Part shown: piece after piece, positions 27,111 through 35,360 of the stretch | Numbering within the stretch: the stretch's first letter is position 1 | Layout: each line of letters opens with the position of its first letter | Assembly (NCBI RefSeq): GCF_019550915.1 | Contig: NZ_JAHWCI010000005.1 | Span: forward strand, 310,001 to 374,000 | Source of the DNA: Mumia sp. zg.B17 | Lineage (GTDB): Bacteria; Actinomycetota; Actinomycetes; Propionibacteriales; Nocardioidaceae | Reading direction: 5' to 3' | Length of the DNA: 64,000 nucleotides | Made by a program: the position numbers and the translations under genes | Notes under the pieces: model-generated | What the model was told of the DNA's origin: nothing | Database searches by the model: none | Seen by the model: only the letters and a program-made list of their open reading frames with translations

Positions 27111-27162
27111 GATGCACGGTCACCGTGCATCCCCGGACATGGAGGTCGGTTGAGACACCGAC
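27111..27162. promoter_or_regulatory. Two operator-like palindromes upstream of the first island gene
   Basis: 27111-27131 is a perfect palindrome of two 10-bp arms (GATGCACGGT / ACCGTGCATC) around one base. 27145-27162 is GTCGGT-N6-ACCGAC. A TTGACA hexamer follows at 27163-27168. Such paired dyads next to an integrase remnant resemble phage repressor operators; no repressor gene remains here. Confidence 0.5.
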
Positions 27163-27189
27163 TTGACAGTACCGGGAGGACGGTTCAGG

Positions 27190-28197
27190 ATGGCTCGGCG
27201 CACCGCACAAACCGCTCATGCCGGTGACCTCGCATCCGCGCAGAGAGATCGCGAGAGCGACAGCATCTGGTCACGCGCTCGAGCTGCCGTCGCCACGCTC
27301 AAAGGCGGCATCATCGCCGCCGGCGCCATCGCGACATCCATCGCCGCCGTCGCCGCCCTGATACCTCGTCAGGAGCCGGTGGACGTCCGGATCACGTCGC
27401 TGGCGGTTTCTCCGAGCCTCGTTCCGCTCGCGGACTTTCGACCGGTCGGGGACAACTTCGCAGCCAGCACGCACGGACATCGCGTAACGCTTCGACCAGT
27501 CGCGGCGCTCACATCTGCCGTCGTGAGTGGGCCCATACCCACTGACCCAACGTCTACGACGACCGACGGGACCGAGTCGACGGCTACCCCTACAGATCCG
27601 ACCTCCACGACTCCCTCAACGCCCACGTCCGTGACCACAGCCGCGCCGCGGCGAGCATCGGAGGCACCAGCTGTGCCGCGCGCCTACGTGAGGAAGGTGT
27701 TGCGACGGGTTGGCGCCCAATATCGGGTGGACCCAGAGGCGGAAAGTGACGGGCCGATGACTTTATTCGTTCGGGCAAGCTCACGCGGTAGCGGAGGACG
27801 TCGACTTCCGGCCAGCGCGGCGACCGAGCGCGCCCTCGTCGTGCTCTCCCAGGTCCGGTCACGACCTGTCGGCAATGGGTCGGGAGGCAAGAGAGACTCA
27901 CTGGGCGTGGTGGTGCGGGTGAACGTCCATCTGACCCACAGCGAGGGTCGAACTGTCGGGATCTCTTGGGAACTCATCGACGCAACTGACGGCGAGATCC
28001 AGTCCCTCAGCAAGGCGTGGCTAGGGGAGTTCGCCGCCTTAGAACTCCACGCGGACGAGGATCCTGACAGCGCCTTCTTTAAGCTGTGGGTGCCCTTGCC
28101 GAAGAAGCGTGGCGACTACATGATCTCGGTGATCGCGCGCACGGGCTCGGACGAAACTCCGCTGGTCGAGAAGTCTTCCGAGAGAGTCGTCCACTAG
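27190..28197 (+). CDS. Predicted membrane-anchored protein of the tRNA-Lys island
   Basis: 335 residues, not recognised. A short charged head is followed by one membrane segment (GGIIAAGAIATSIAAVAALIP), a Thr/Pro/Ser-rich stalk of about 80 residues (PTDPTSTTPSTPTS) and a compact 150-residue domain with alternating hydrophobic strands. This looks like a type II anchored surface protein. Two TTA leucine codons occur (in MTLFV and AALEL), rare in such DNA and a sign of foreign origin. ATG 27190 is chosen; TTG 27163 coincides with a TTGACA promoter hexamer and is less likely. Confidence 0.65.
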   Translation: MARRTAQTAHAGDLASAQRDRESDSIWSRARAAVATLKGGIIAAGAIATSIAAVAALIPRQEPVDVRITSLAVSPSLVPLADFRPVGDNFAASTHGHRVTLRPVAALTSAVVSGPIPTDPTSTTTDGTESTATPTDPTSTTPSTPTSVTTAAPRRASEAPAVPRAYVRKVLRRVGAQYRVDPEAESDGPMTLFVRASSRGSGGRRLPASAATERALVVLSQVRSRPVGNGSGGKRDSLGVVVRVNVHLTHSEGRTVGISWELIDATDGEIQSLSKAWLGEFAALELHADEDPDSAFFKLWVPLPKKRGDYMISVIARTGSDETPLVEKSSERVVH

Positions 28198-28422
28198 TCA
28201 GCACCCGTACACGGCGCGGCCCAGAGTCCAACTCGCCTCCCTCAAGCGTGTCGACGCGTGGGCTGGTCATTCCCGGACAGGACTGCCCGACCTCAGACGA
28301 CAAGAACCCTTCAGAGGTCGCTTGGCGATTCGTGTCCTCAGAACTGCCGCTCGGGTGGCGGTATCCGTCGCACGGCAGTCGGCTACCCAGCAAGTCAAGC
28401 ACCTACCCCGAGTCCTTAACTG

Positions 28423-28464
28423 GCGCTCGTGGCCCAATTGATAGGCCACGAACTACGACGACAG
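28423..28464 (+). pseudogene. Possible tRNA-Arg 5' half
   Basis: GCGCTCG acceptor-like start, TG, D-arm GGCC-CAATTGATA-GGCC and an anticodon-like CTACGA follow the layout of tRNA-Arg(ACG) genes. The anticodon stem does not pair and no T-arm or 3' acceptor follows. It may be debris of another integration event. Low certainty. Confidence 0.35.
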
Positions 28465-28752
28465 CAGCTTCTCACTCGCGTGGTCGCTTTCAGTCATCAG
28501 ACCGAATCCCGGGACGACGTAGGCGGAGTCGATGATCGCTCGCTCGAAGCGGCGGTTTCTGGTGTTCCGAGCACCAAGCCGCTCTAGCGCCAAGAAGCAG
28601 AGGTGCAGAGTGCGGCGAACCGGATGAGTGGCCCTCTCGCGCACGGTACTCGCCATATGAGAGCCGCTCGCCCGGCCCATCGTCGGCGCCTGACCTAATG
28701 CACGATCTCTTCAGACCGATCATGGCCGTCGTCCTCTTCGTGCCAGCTCATC

Positions 28753-28788
28753 GGTGGTGTCCCGGACTAACCGGTCCGGGACACCACC
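28753..28788. terminator. Terminator of the SGNH hydrolase gene
   Basis: Perfect 15-bp stem (28753-28767 with 28774-28788) and 6-nt loop, just beyond the hydrolase stop at 28794. No U tract on either side. Confidence 0.7.
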
Positions 28789-28793
28789 TGGTG

Positions 28794-30155
28794 TCAGAGC
28801 ACGCCTTGAAGGGCGCTATTGAGGATGTCGCGGTACGCACGGTGGCCGGGACCGTTCGGGTGCGCAGTCCCGTTCAGGTCGCCTTGGCGCCGCAGCGACC
28901 ACTCGAACCGCGTGAACCATGTGCTGCCGCCGCAGTAGGGGTGCGGTTTGAACGGAGCAGTCAGGTCAGGCACCGCCCGCCAGCGGTACGGGGCATTGAG
29001 GTGGCGTCGCGTGGCGGTGGCGATGGACTTGTTGAGCGTCACACCGAGGCGGGCGATCGCCTTACCCTTTGAGCTGGTGATGCCGCGCAGGGCACCGCAA
29101 CCACCGTTCTTGAACACGTACGCGGGATAGTTGTTCACGAGCACTCGCGCGGTGTTCGGCAACTGTGCCGCGATTTCCCGTGCCAGGTGGTGATACGACG
29201 CAGGGAGCCCCGCGAGGTTGCTCCGACGATCGGGCATCCGCAAGCAACTGGTGCCCGTCCAGAACTTCGCGCATCGCCTGATCACCCCACTGAAATAGAG
29301 GTCGTTGACGCCCGCGGACATCAGAATCGCATTGATCCGGCGCCCCCCACGCGTTGATTGAGGACCCACCAGGTCTGCGACCTGCTTCACCTGGGGCGGG
29401 AAGAGGAAGCCGGCCCCGGCAATCCCCGAGTACCTTCGGTGAGAGACATGTCGGATCTTGGCGCCAGAGCACGCCACACTGATGAAGGTGACCGACGAGT
29501 GCGCGTCGGCCCGCTCCACCGCCCGGGCGGCGCGAGCCGGTCCACTCCGTGCCGATCGGTGGCAGCGGCGGTCTCTCCACACGGCAGCCTTGGGAGGCCG
29601 CGCGCCGTAGTCACCCCGGACGTCCGGGTTGCCCTCCCCAGAGGCGAGCGAGTCACCCATCGAGACGATAAGGTGGTCCTTCAAAGTGGCGAGCTCGTGA
29701 ACCTGTCTGCTGACGCCAACACTCGGGCGCCAGTTGGTATTGAGCGAGAGCCGCACGTCGTACCTGCCGAGAGACGGCAGGGCGTCGTAGCGTGCCTTGC
29801 AAGTGCGTGACCTGAAAGTTCGGGACCACGTGCTGCCGACCTTATTGATTCTGAAGACGTAACCGGTGATCTGGCGAATCGCAGTGGAGTCACATGCGTC
29901 AAGCCGGATGGACCAGGCTGCTGGTGTGACGAAACCGGGGCGGTAGGTGCCCGTGGCAGCGCGGTATGCCGCCCAACTGGCGTCGTATCGCTCCGGCATG
30001 CTCCAACTGAACTTCGGGTGAGCATCGGTGTCGAGTACCGGTTGATCGCCGGGGACGCTTGGCGCCGCCGAGATTGCCGTGGATGCAGTAGTGAAGGTGA
30101 CGGCCGCCGCGACAGCGATGGTTACGATGCGGCGCCACTGAGACGAGATGGTCAT
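28794..30155 (-). CDS. Secreted SGNH/GDSL hydrolase
   Basis: 453 residues. Signal peptide (hydrophobic 10-30, cleavage near SAAPSV), then about 130 residues of an N-terminal beta-rich domain, then the SGNH hydrolase. Block I SMGDSLASGEGN has the nucleophile Ser169, block III is MSAGVNDL, block V is DLNGTAHPNGPGH with the catalytic Asp/His. Family members hydrolyse esters of lipids or cell-wall polymers; this one acts outside the cell on an unknown substrate. ATG 30155 has GAGGGG 6 nt upstream. Part of the tRNA-Lys island. Confidence 0.87.
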   Translation of the reverse strand: MTISSQWRRIVTIAVAAAVTFTTASTAISAAPSVPGDQPVLDTDAHPKFSWSMPERYDASWAAYRAATGTYRPGFVTPAAWSIRLDACDSTAIRQITGYVFRINKVGSTWSRTFRSRTCKARYDALPSLGRYDVRLSLNTNWRPSVGVSRQVHELATLKDHLIVSMGDSLASGEGNPDVRGDYGARPPKAAVWRDRRCHRSARSGPARAARAVERADAHSSVTFISVACSGAKIRHVSHRRYSGIAGAGFLFPPQVKQVADLVGPQSTRGGRRINAILMSAGVNDLYFSGVIRRCAKFWTGTSCLRMPDRRSNLAGLPASYHHLAREIAAQLPNTARVLVNNYPAYVFKNGGCGALRGITSSKGKAIARLGVTLNKSIATATRRHLNAPYRWRAVPDLTAPFKPHPYCGGSTWFTRFEWSLRRQGDLNGTAHPNGPGHRAYRDILNSALQGVL

Positions 30156-30368
30156 GGTGTTCCCCTCGGGTGATGTACGAGGTAGCCCGGTGATGCCGAC
30201 AGGGTCGGCTTGGCACCCTCGCGAAGGCTGTTCCTAACCTTCAGGCGTGACGCGGGTGTGCCGTACCTGTGCCGCCGTGCGTCCGCCGACAACTTCGTGG
30301 ACCGCGGCCCTGGCACGCGCGACAATGGCGGGAAGGGGGTGCCCGGTGTGCACGGCTACGCGCGTTGA

Positions 30369-32189
30369 GTGCTGATGGAACCACGATCGAACCGGGGCAA
30401 CGGCGGGCGCGCGCCCCGAGTCTGCGCGAGCGCGCGGATCGACCTGGGCCTGGGGACGACTGCGCTCGAGGTGGACGGGAACCTGGGGACGGCCCGCAAG
30501 CACTTCATGCGAGCAGCACTGACGGCCGTCAACAGCGAGGACGACGACCTCCTCGGTCGAGCAGTCCTCGGTTGGAACGGCCTCTGGGTTCACGAGAACC
30601 GGGGCGTTGTCGATGCCTTGCTTGTCCGGACCTGGCGTCAGCGGGCCATGCAGCGGCTCCCGTCGTCGTCCCAGACCGCGAAGCGGCTGGCGGTGCGGGA
30701 CGCTGCCGAGGTTGATTACGGCGACGGATCAGTCGCGCGCGTAGGGCGGCTTTTGGATGAGGCGCAACAGACGGCCGACGTGCTGTTGGTCGCTGAGGCC
30801 CTTAACCTCTGCCACCACTGCATGCTCGGCCCCGAGCACGCGGAGCGCAGGCTAAGCATCGCCGACGAGCTGATCGCCCTGGGGGCCACGGAGGGTCGCA
30901 GGATCGACCTCCTGATGGGAGTCGTGTGGCGGACGGTCGACCTCGTCCTCCTCGGTGACCCTCACGCGGATCGTGCGGTGTCGGAACTGGAGCGGATGGC
31001 ATCGCATCCGGACCACAGCGCGACGCTCTATCTGGTGTCCGCGCTTAAGGTCATGCAGATGATCCGCTCCGGCCACCTCGACGACGCTGAGCGAGCTGCG
31101 GCCGCGTGCTTCGAGCGTGGCGAAGAGGTCGGGGATGCTGACGCTCTGGGTTGGTATGGCGCGCAGCTATGCTCGCTGCGGTGGTATCAGGGGCGCAGCG
31201 CTGAGCTGATCCCCCTCATTTCTGAACTCGTCTCGTCGCAGACGCTCGCCTCTACCAATGAGGCATACCTTGCCGCTCTCGCCGTCGCAGCCGCCGACGC
31301 CGGAGAGCTGGAGGAGGCCTTGATCGCGTTGCGGCGTCTCCGTGGACCGAGCCTTTCGAACCTGCGCCCCTCGAGCACCTGGCTCGTCGCGCTGTTCGGC
31401 GCGGCGATTGCGGCTCACGAGTTGCACGACCGTGACGTCGCCGTAGAGGTCCGCGAACTCCTCGCCCCGTACGCCGAACGCCCCGTCATGGCCAGCCTTG
31501 GGGTGACCTGTTTCGGGTCAGCGCACTACCCGCTTGCACTTGCTGCACTGACACTCGGCGACACCGACGGCGCTCGCCTGCATCTCGAGGCAGCCATCCG
31601 ACACAACCAGACCCTGGGAAACCTGCCGGCGACTCGGATCGCGCAGCGTCTGCTCGAGTCACACGTCGCCAGCCGGGCCGACGGTCGCCCCACGCCGGTC
31701 AGCTGCACGCGCGTCGACGGGCAGTGGCAGATCTCCCTGGGGACCCGCGATGTCCGCGTCCCTGACTGGTTGGGGATGCGGTACCTCGCGGTCCTGCTCG
31801 CTAGGCCCGGCGTCGAGGTCAGCGCAATAGAACTGTCTGGGCGACCCACCGACGCCGGCACGCCACAGCCCGTTCTCGATGGGCGAGCAGTTCTGGAATA
31901 CCGGCATCGCATGGAGCGGCTCCGTGAGGAGATGGCCGACGCGGCAGATGACGACGCTCGGCTCGACAGAGCACAACGCGAGTACGACGCGCTTGTGGAC
32001 GAACTGGCACGGGGCCACGGACTCGCGGGTCGTGCACGAAACTTCGCGAGCGCGGACGAGCGCGCTCGCACCTCGGTGCAGAAGGCGCTGAAACGGGTGC
32101 TGGCCAAGATCAGGGCCGACGATCCGGTTATCGGCGACATCATCGGTAGGCACCTGGTGACGGGATTCGTGTGCTGTTACCGGCGCTGA
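30369..32189 (+). CDS. TPR-rich regulator, C-terminal half of an actinobacterial ATPase/TPR family
   Basis: 606 residues. Residues 30-420 are helical repeats of TPR character (ARKHFMRAALTAV, LDDAERAAAACFERG, GELEEALIALRRL). The C-terminal 130 residues (DWLGMRYLAVLLARPGVEV, AGRARNFASADERARTSVQK, TGFVCCYRR) match the end module of large actinobacterial regulators that normally carry an N-terminal AAA ATPase. That ATPase is absent: an in-frame TGA at 30366 closes the frame just before the start, GTG 30369 or ATG 30375. Either a short form or a truncation. Island gene. Confidence 0.65.
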   Translation: MLMEPRSNRGNGGRAPRVCASARIDLGLGTTALEVDGNLGTARKHFMRAALTAVNSEDDDLLGRAVLGWNGLWVHENRGVVDALLVRTWRQRAMQRLPSSSQTAKRLAVRDAAEVDYGDGSVARVGRLLDEAQQTADVLLVAEALNLCHHCMLGPEHAERRLSIADELIALGATEGRRIDLLMGVVWRTVDLVLLGDPHADRAVSELERMASHPDHSATLYLVSALKVMQMIRSGHLDDAERAAAACFERGEEVGDADALGWYGAQLCSLRWYQGRSAELIPLISELVSSQTLASTNEAYLAALAVAAADAGELEEALIALRRLRGPSLSNLRPSSTWLVALFGAAIAAHELHDRDVAVEVRELLAPYAERPVMASLGVTCFGSAHYPLALAALTLGDTDGARLHLEAAIRHNQTLGNLPATRIAQRLLESHVASRADGRPTPVSCTRVDGQWQISLGTRDVRVPDWLGMRYLAVLLARPGVEVSAIELSGRPTDAGTPQPVLDGRAVLEYRHRMERLREEMADAADDDARLDRAQREYDALVDELARGHGLAGRARNFASADERARTSVQKALKRVLAKIRADDPVIGDIIGRHLVTGFVCCYRR

Positions 32190-32500
32190 AGGCTCGGGCG
32201 GCCCCAGTGGCCGGATCGGAAGGAGCCTAAATTGAAGGTTCAACGGCCCGGCTCGCCGACGTGCTCGCCGGGCCGCGTGTCCTGCGTCGCGGTCGTGAGG
32301 AACAGTGGCTGCCGTCGCTGAGGCGTCGCGCCGGGCGAACCGGTCGCTGGTCGCGGATTCGAAGCGTTCCACTTTCGCGAGGTGATTGCCACATCGCGCT
32401 GACGCCATTCATACCCTCGGAGTCGACCCGGCGGACCGCTTCGCGTCCCCGACAGCAACCCGGCTGGGAGAAGCGTGGGCAACTACTACCTTCGACCGGC
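32190..32500. other. Spacer after the TPR gene, with terminator
   Basis: Contains the stem CGGCCCGGC (32244-32252) / GCCGGGCCG (32267-32275), the likely terminator of the TPR gene. Open frames on both strands here have no recognisable similarity and poor start signals. Confidence 0.5.
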
Positions 32501-32999
32501 TCACCTCGGGCAGGGTTCACCGACAGGCCAGGGGCCCCTCAGACCGAGCCAAGCCGCCTGGGATCGCTCTGCCTCGATGAAGCTGAGGTGCCCGTCGGAA
32601 TCGACGACGGACCGCCGTGAGATCGGCAACGTCTCGACCTCGGCCTCCGGGTGCGGGTGCCGTGTGGGTCTGCGCGCCGACGTGCGCCGACGTGCGCCGA
32701 CGTGTAGTCGCCTGACGAGGAGGACCGCCGACACCCCTTGGTGGTCCCCAGCGATCGCCCCGGTACCAGTATCCGTCGGGCCTGTGGACGGAGGCGGAGG
32801 ACGTTTCGCCATCCGGCGTGGAGGTCATCTCCACGACCGCGGTGCCGTACAGAGCGTTGATCACGTCGTGGTCGTCCGTTGAGAAACTGGCTGCCGCCAT
32901 CGCGATGACGAACGGCGCATGGAGGTCGCCGTACGCCGAGCCCTCACGCCGGTCGACAGCCACAGCGCCATCCGCAAGTTGGGTCGAGGCCGTCGACAT
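32501..32999 (-). pseudogene. Frameshifted hypothetical gene in the island
   Basis: A protein-like reading begins at ATG 32999 (AAGG upstream) with LADGAVAVDRREGSAYGD, FSTDDHDVINALYGTAVVEM and SVHRPDGYWYRGDRW. Near 32760 the sensible frame changes to GAIAGDHQGVSAVLLVRRL and ends VETLPISRRSVVDSDGHLSF before a TGA at 32501. A 10-bp unit repeated three times (32674-32703) lies within the second frame. No family is recognised. Broken gene or sequence error. Confidence 0.45.
32674..32703. repeat. 10-bp tandem repeat, 3 copies
   Basis: GCGCCGACGT three times. A unit of 10 bp shifts the frame by one base per copy gained or lost; relative to the upstream frame, one copy fewer would join it to the downstream frame. 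Confidence 0.9.
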
Positions 33000-33272
33000 G
33001 GCCTTGATCGAGGGCTGCCTGACGGGGTCGCGCGGCAGCGCACACTGAGCGCAATGAGGTATGACCGCCCTCCTGACTCGGCGAACGCAGATTCGATGAA
33101 CGAGCGCCAAGGTGGAGTTTTCCAGGCGCGGCCAGGTTCCCTCATTAGACACCGCGTGATTCGAGGACCTCCGCCGTGCCTCCAAGTGCACAGTCAGCGC
33201 CATCTCTTGAGCTACTCATTCGGAGGGCCGCGCTCGACTATGGACGAGCGCGGCCCGCCGATCAGACTGACG

Positions 33273-34247
33273 TCAGCGCTCGCAGGCGACGCCGTCCTTG
33301 TCCCTGTCCCTCTTGGCATTTAGGCGGTAGACCCTGGCGAACACCTCGGCGCCATCGCTGTGCTTGCGAGCCGCAGACGCCGAGCGGGCGACCCCGCGCG
33401 GGTAGTCCTTAGCAAGTGCTGAGCATCGCGAGTACGCCTTGACGGGCTTCTTCACCTTGAAGGAGCGGGCAGCGTTCGAGCCGAACCCGACACGGTTGCG
33501 GGCCTTCACATAGACCCGATCCTTGCCGTTGTGGAGCAGGCGGCGGGGAACCTTGAACGAGCGCCGCGATGCCGCGACGTTCTTGGTGTACAGCGTCTTG
33601 CTGCCCTTCCTCACCATGATCTGGTAGCCCTGGATACCCGCGCCACCGTTGCTCGACGGAGCCGCCCACGAGACCTTCCGCTTCTTTGCGTCGACCTGAC
33701 TGGAAACCTTCAGCGACCGCGGCGCGCCGGGCTTCTTCGCGGTCGGGACCGGCGCGGCCTGACGGTTAACGGCGAAGAAGTTGTAGTCGCCCTCGGTGTA
33801 ATAGTCGTCGCTCTCAGGGAGGTACTCCGCGTAACCCCAGAGCACTGTCCAGGTGCCCGTTACCGCCGATGCCGAGAAGGTCAGCGGGATCGACCCCGAT
33901 GGCGCGTCACCGTAGAGGCTGCTCACCTCCCCAGTCGACACGAGGTTGTCGTTGCCGTCGTAGACCTCGTAGGACAACAGCCAGTCATTGTCAGGCGCGA
34001 CCCAGTAGGTGGCACTGCGGGTCACACTCCCCGAGCGCGGAAGCGTGAAGTTGCCCAGGCTGACGTCGGAGTACAGCGCCGTCCCGGCCACGCCACTCGC
34101 CACGAGGTCTCCGGAAGGCTTCACGAACGCCTTCTTTGCCTCACGGCCGAGCTCGCTGGTGTCCGTTGCATTCGCGGTTCCGGCCAGGCCCACCATCAAG
34201 GCGAGGGCTGCCAAGAGGGCGACGGGTATCTTGAACAAGGGTCTCAC
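33273..34247 (-). CDS. Secreted protein with fibronectin type III and excalibur domains
   Basis: 324 residues. Signal peptide (7-25, cleavage after NATA/T), a 140-residue beta-sandwich-like region, an FnIII domain (PGAPRSLKVSS, VSWAAPSSNGGAGIQGYQI), and a C-terminal excalibur calcium-binding domain with the DRDKDGVACE motif and cysteine pair (YSRCSAL). Exported, probably wall-associated and calcium-dependent. It is the last gene before the right att repeat. Function unknown. No gene on the same strand is close. Confidence 0.85.
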   Translation of the reverse strand: MRPLFKIPVALLAALALMVGLAGTANATDTSELGREAKKAFVKPSGDLVASGVAGTALYSDVSLGNFTLPRSGSVTRSATYWVAPDNDWLLSYEVYDGNDNLVSTGEVSSLYGDAPSGSIPLTFSASAVTGTWTVLWGYAEYLPESDDYYTEGDYNFFAVNRQAAPVPTAKKPGAPRSLKVSSQVDAKKRKVSWAAPSSNGGAGIQGYQIMVRKGSKTLYTKNVAASRRSFKVPRRLLHNGKDRVYVKARNRVGFGSNAARSFKVKKPVKAYSRCSALAKDYPRGVARSASAARKHSDGAEVFARVYRLNAKRDRDKDGVACER

Positions 34248-34581
34248 TCCTGTTGTTGGGTCCCCCTTTGTATCGCCCGTACGGGTCAGCCGTGGGCAGA
34301 GTTCATGACCTCATCCGAGCGAGTCGGCATGCAAGACGAGTAGGGACCGAGAGTTGGGCCGACGAGTCGACTGCCAAGATGTGCTCGCGTGGCGAGATCG
34401 ATGTTCCACATCGACGCGGGCGCCCGCAAACGTGCGGTGTTCAGCGACGCGCTGATGCCGCGACCAGTGCTTCCTTGCCATCGGGCGCGTCTTGTCGCCG
34501 CAATCGACCTTGCGCACCGGAGCGTGCGACGCGCCGCAGACACGGAACCTCCGGCTCATGCTCAACCGATCGAGCATCACC
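34248..34581. other. Island right flank without a gene
   Basis: About 330 bp between the excalibur gene start and the right att repeat. Open frames on both strands have no recognised similarity. A short dyad CGATGT-TCC-ACATCG lies near 34392-34406. I see nothing else. Confidence 0.5.
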
Positions 34582-34613
34582 GGTTCGGGGTTGGAGTCCT
34601 TGACGGCGCACCA
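34582..34613 (+). repeat. att-like direct repeat, right
   Basis: Copy of the tRNA-Lys 3' end (29 of 32 positions, including ACCA). Changes include C to G in the conserved T-loop TTCGAGT, so it is not part of a working tRNA; upstream sequence does not fold into the rest of a tRNA. Confidence 0.8.
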
Positions 34614-34616
34614 CCC

Positions 34617-34653
34617 ACGAAGGCCAGGCATCACGATGATGCCTGGCCTTCGT
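34617..34653. terminator. Displaced tRNA-type terminator
   Basis: Perfect 17-bp stem (34617-34633 with 34637-34653), loop CGA, 3 nt after the right att repeat. Its position copies that of a tRNA terminator, so it is probably the original terminator of tRNA-Lys, pushed away by the island. Confidence 0.75.
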
Positions 34654-34715
34654 CGTACGCCCCCGCTGGTCGAGCGATCCCGTCCCGCCGCTGGCACGAC
34701 GGGACTGCTCTTGGC

Positions 34716-35198
34716 TCACGCGTGCTGCTGGGCGCGAGCCGTTCCACGGTCCGGGGTGGTCGCCGACGATGCCGTGCGGGGCCAGGTCCAGGCCAACCGG
34801 ACGATGAGGGCGAGAAGAATCAGCTCCAGGACGACGCCAAGGCCGAAGAAGTACAGCCAGGACTCGCCTGCCACGTTGAACGCCGTGACGGGGACGTAGA
34901 CCGCGGCCACGACGAGGTTCGCGATACGGTTCGCCCGGGCCGGCAGCGTCGTCGACAGCACGACCATGAAGATCGGGAAGGCCATGAGGGTCAGCGCCGC
35001 GGTCGAAAAGGTCTGAGAGAGGTCGAACTCGAAGACCCTGCCGTCAAGGATGTCGTCGACGACGCCGGGCGTGAAGAAGTTCAGAATGTCCACGTAGGCG
35101 TACAGGAACATGAGGCTTGTCCACGCTGCGGCGAGCTTGACTCTCACCGGGATCGGCTGGTCTTCCAGCGCCGCGGTGGTGGGTTGACGCTTTCTCAT
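34716..35198 (-). CDS. DUF6326-like four-helix membrane protein
   Basis: 160 residues, four membrane segments (AAAWTSLMFLYAYVDILNFF, ALTLMAFPIFMVVLSTTLP, NLVVAAVYVPVTAFNVAG, YFFGLGVVLELILLALIVRL). The layout and the final AWTWPR resemble DUF6326 proteins. Start ATG 35198 has GGAG 8 nt upstream. It is divergent from a two-component pair across 160 bp, so it is the natural target of that system. Function unknown. Confidence 0.7.
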   Translation of the reverse strand: MRKRQPTTAALEDQPIPVRVKLAAAWTSLMFLYAYVDILNFFTPGVVDDILDGRVFEFDLSQTFSTAALTLMAFPIFMVVLSTTLPARANRIANLVVAAVYVPVTAFNVAGESWLYFFGLGVVLELILLALIVRLAWTWPRTASSATTPDRGTARAQQHA

Positions 35199-35348
35199 CT
35201 TGGGCTCCGTTGGTGTGGTGCGGATCGGTAGCTCCACGCTCGCTGAGCCCGGCGGCGGGCGCCTCGGTCCAGAGGCCGGAGTTCACCTGGCCGATGGCAT
35301 GGTCTCTCGCTCGTACTTTCGGCGGGTACGCCGAGGCGCGCGGATCCC

Positions 35349-35354
35349 TAGGCT
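35349..35354 (+). promoter_or_regulatory. -10 box of histidine kinase (leaderless)
   Basis: TAGGCT with 6 nt to GTG 35361. Confidence 0.55.
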
Positions 35355-35360
35355 GAGCCC

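Larger units (their letters stand above)
28198..28793. other. Island spacer without a recognised gene
   Basis: Nearly 600 bp. It holds a tRNA-Arg-like scrap (28423-28464) and the terminator of the next gene (28753-28788). A 75-codon minus-strand frame (28453-28680, ending ESDHASEKLLSS) reads somewhat protein-like but has no family I know and no good ribosome site. Otherwise I see nothing. Confidence 0.5.

Noticed and set aside
34561-34613. A second tRNA-Lys gene at the right island end
   Set aside because: Only the T-arm and acceptor 3' strand are present, with a T-loop change; no D-arm or anticodon arm folds upstream.
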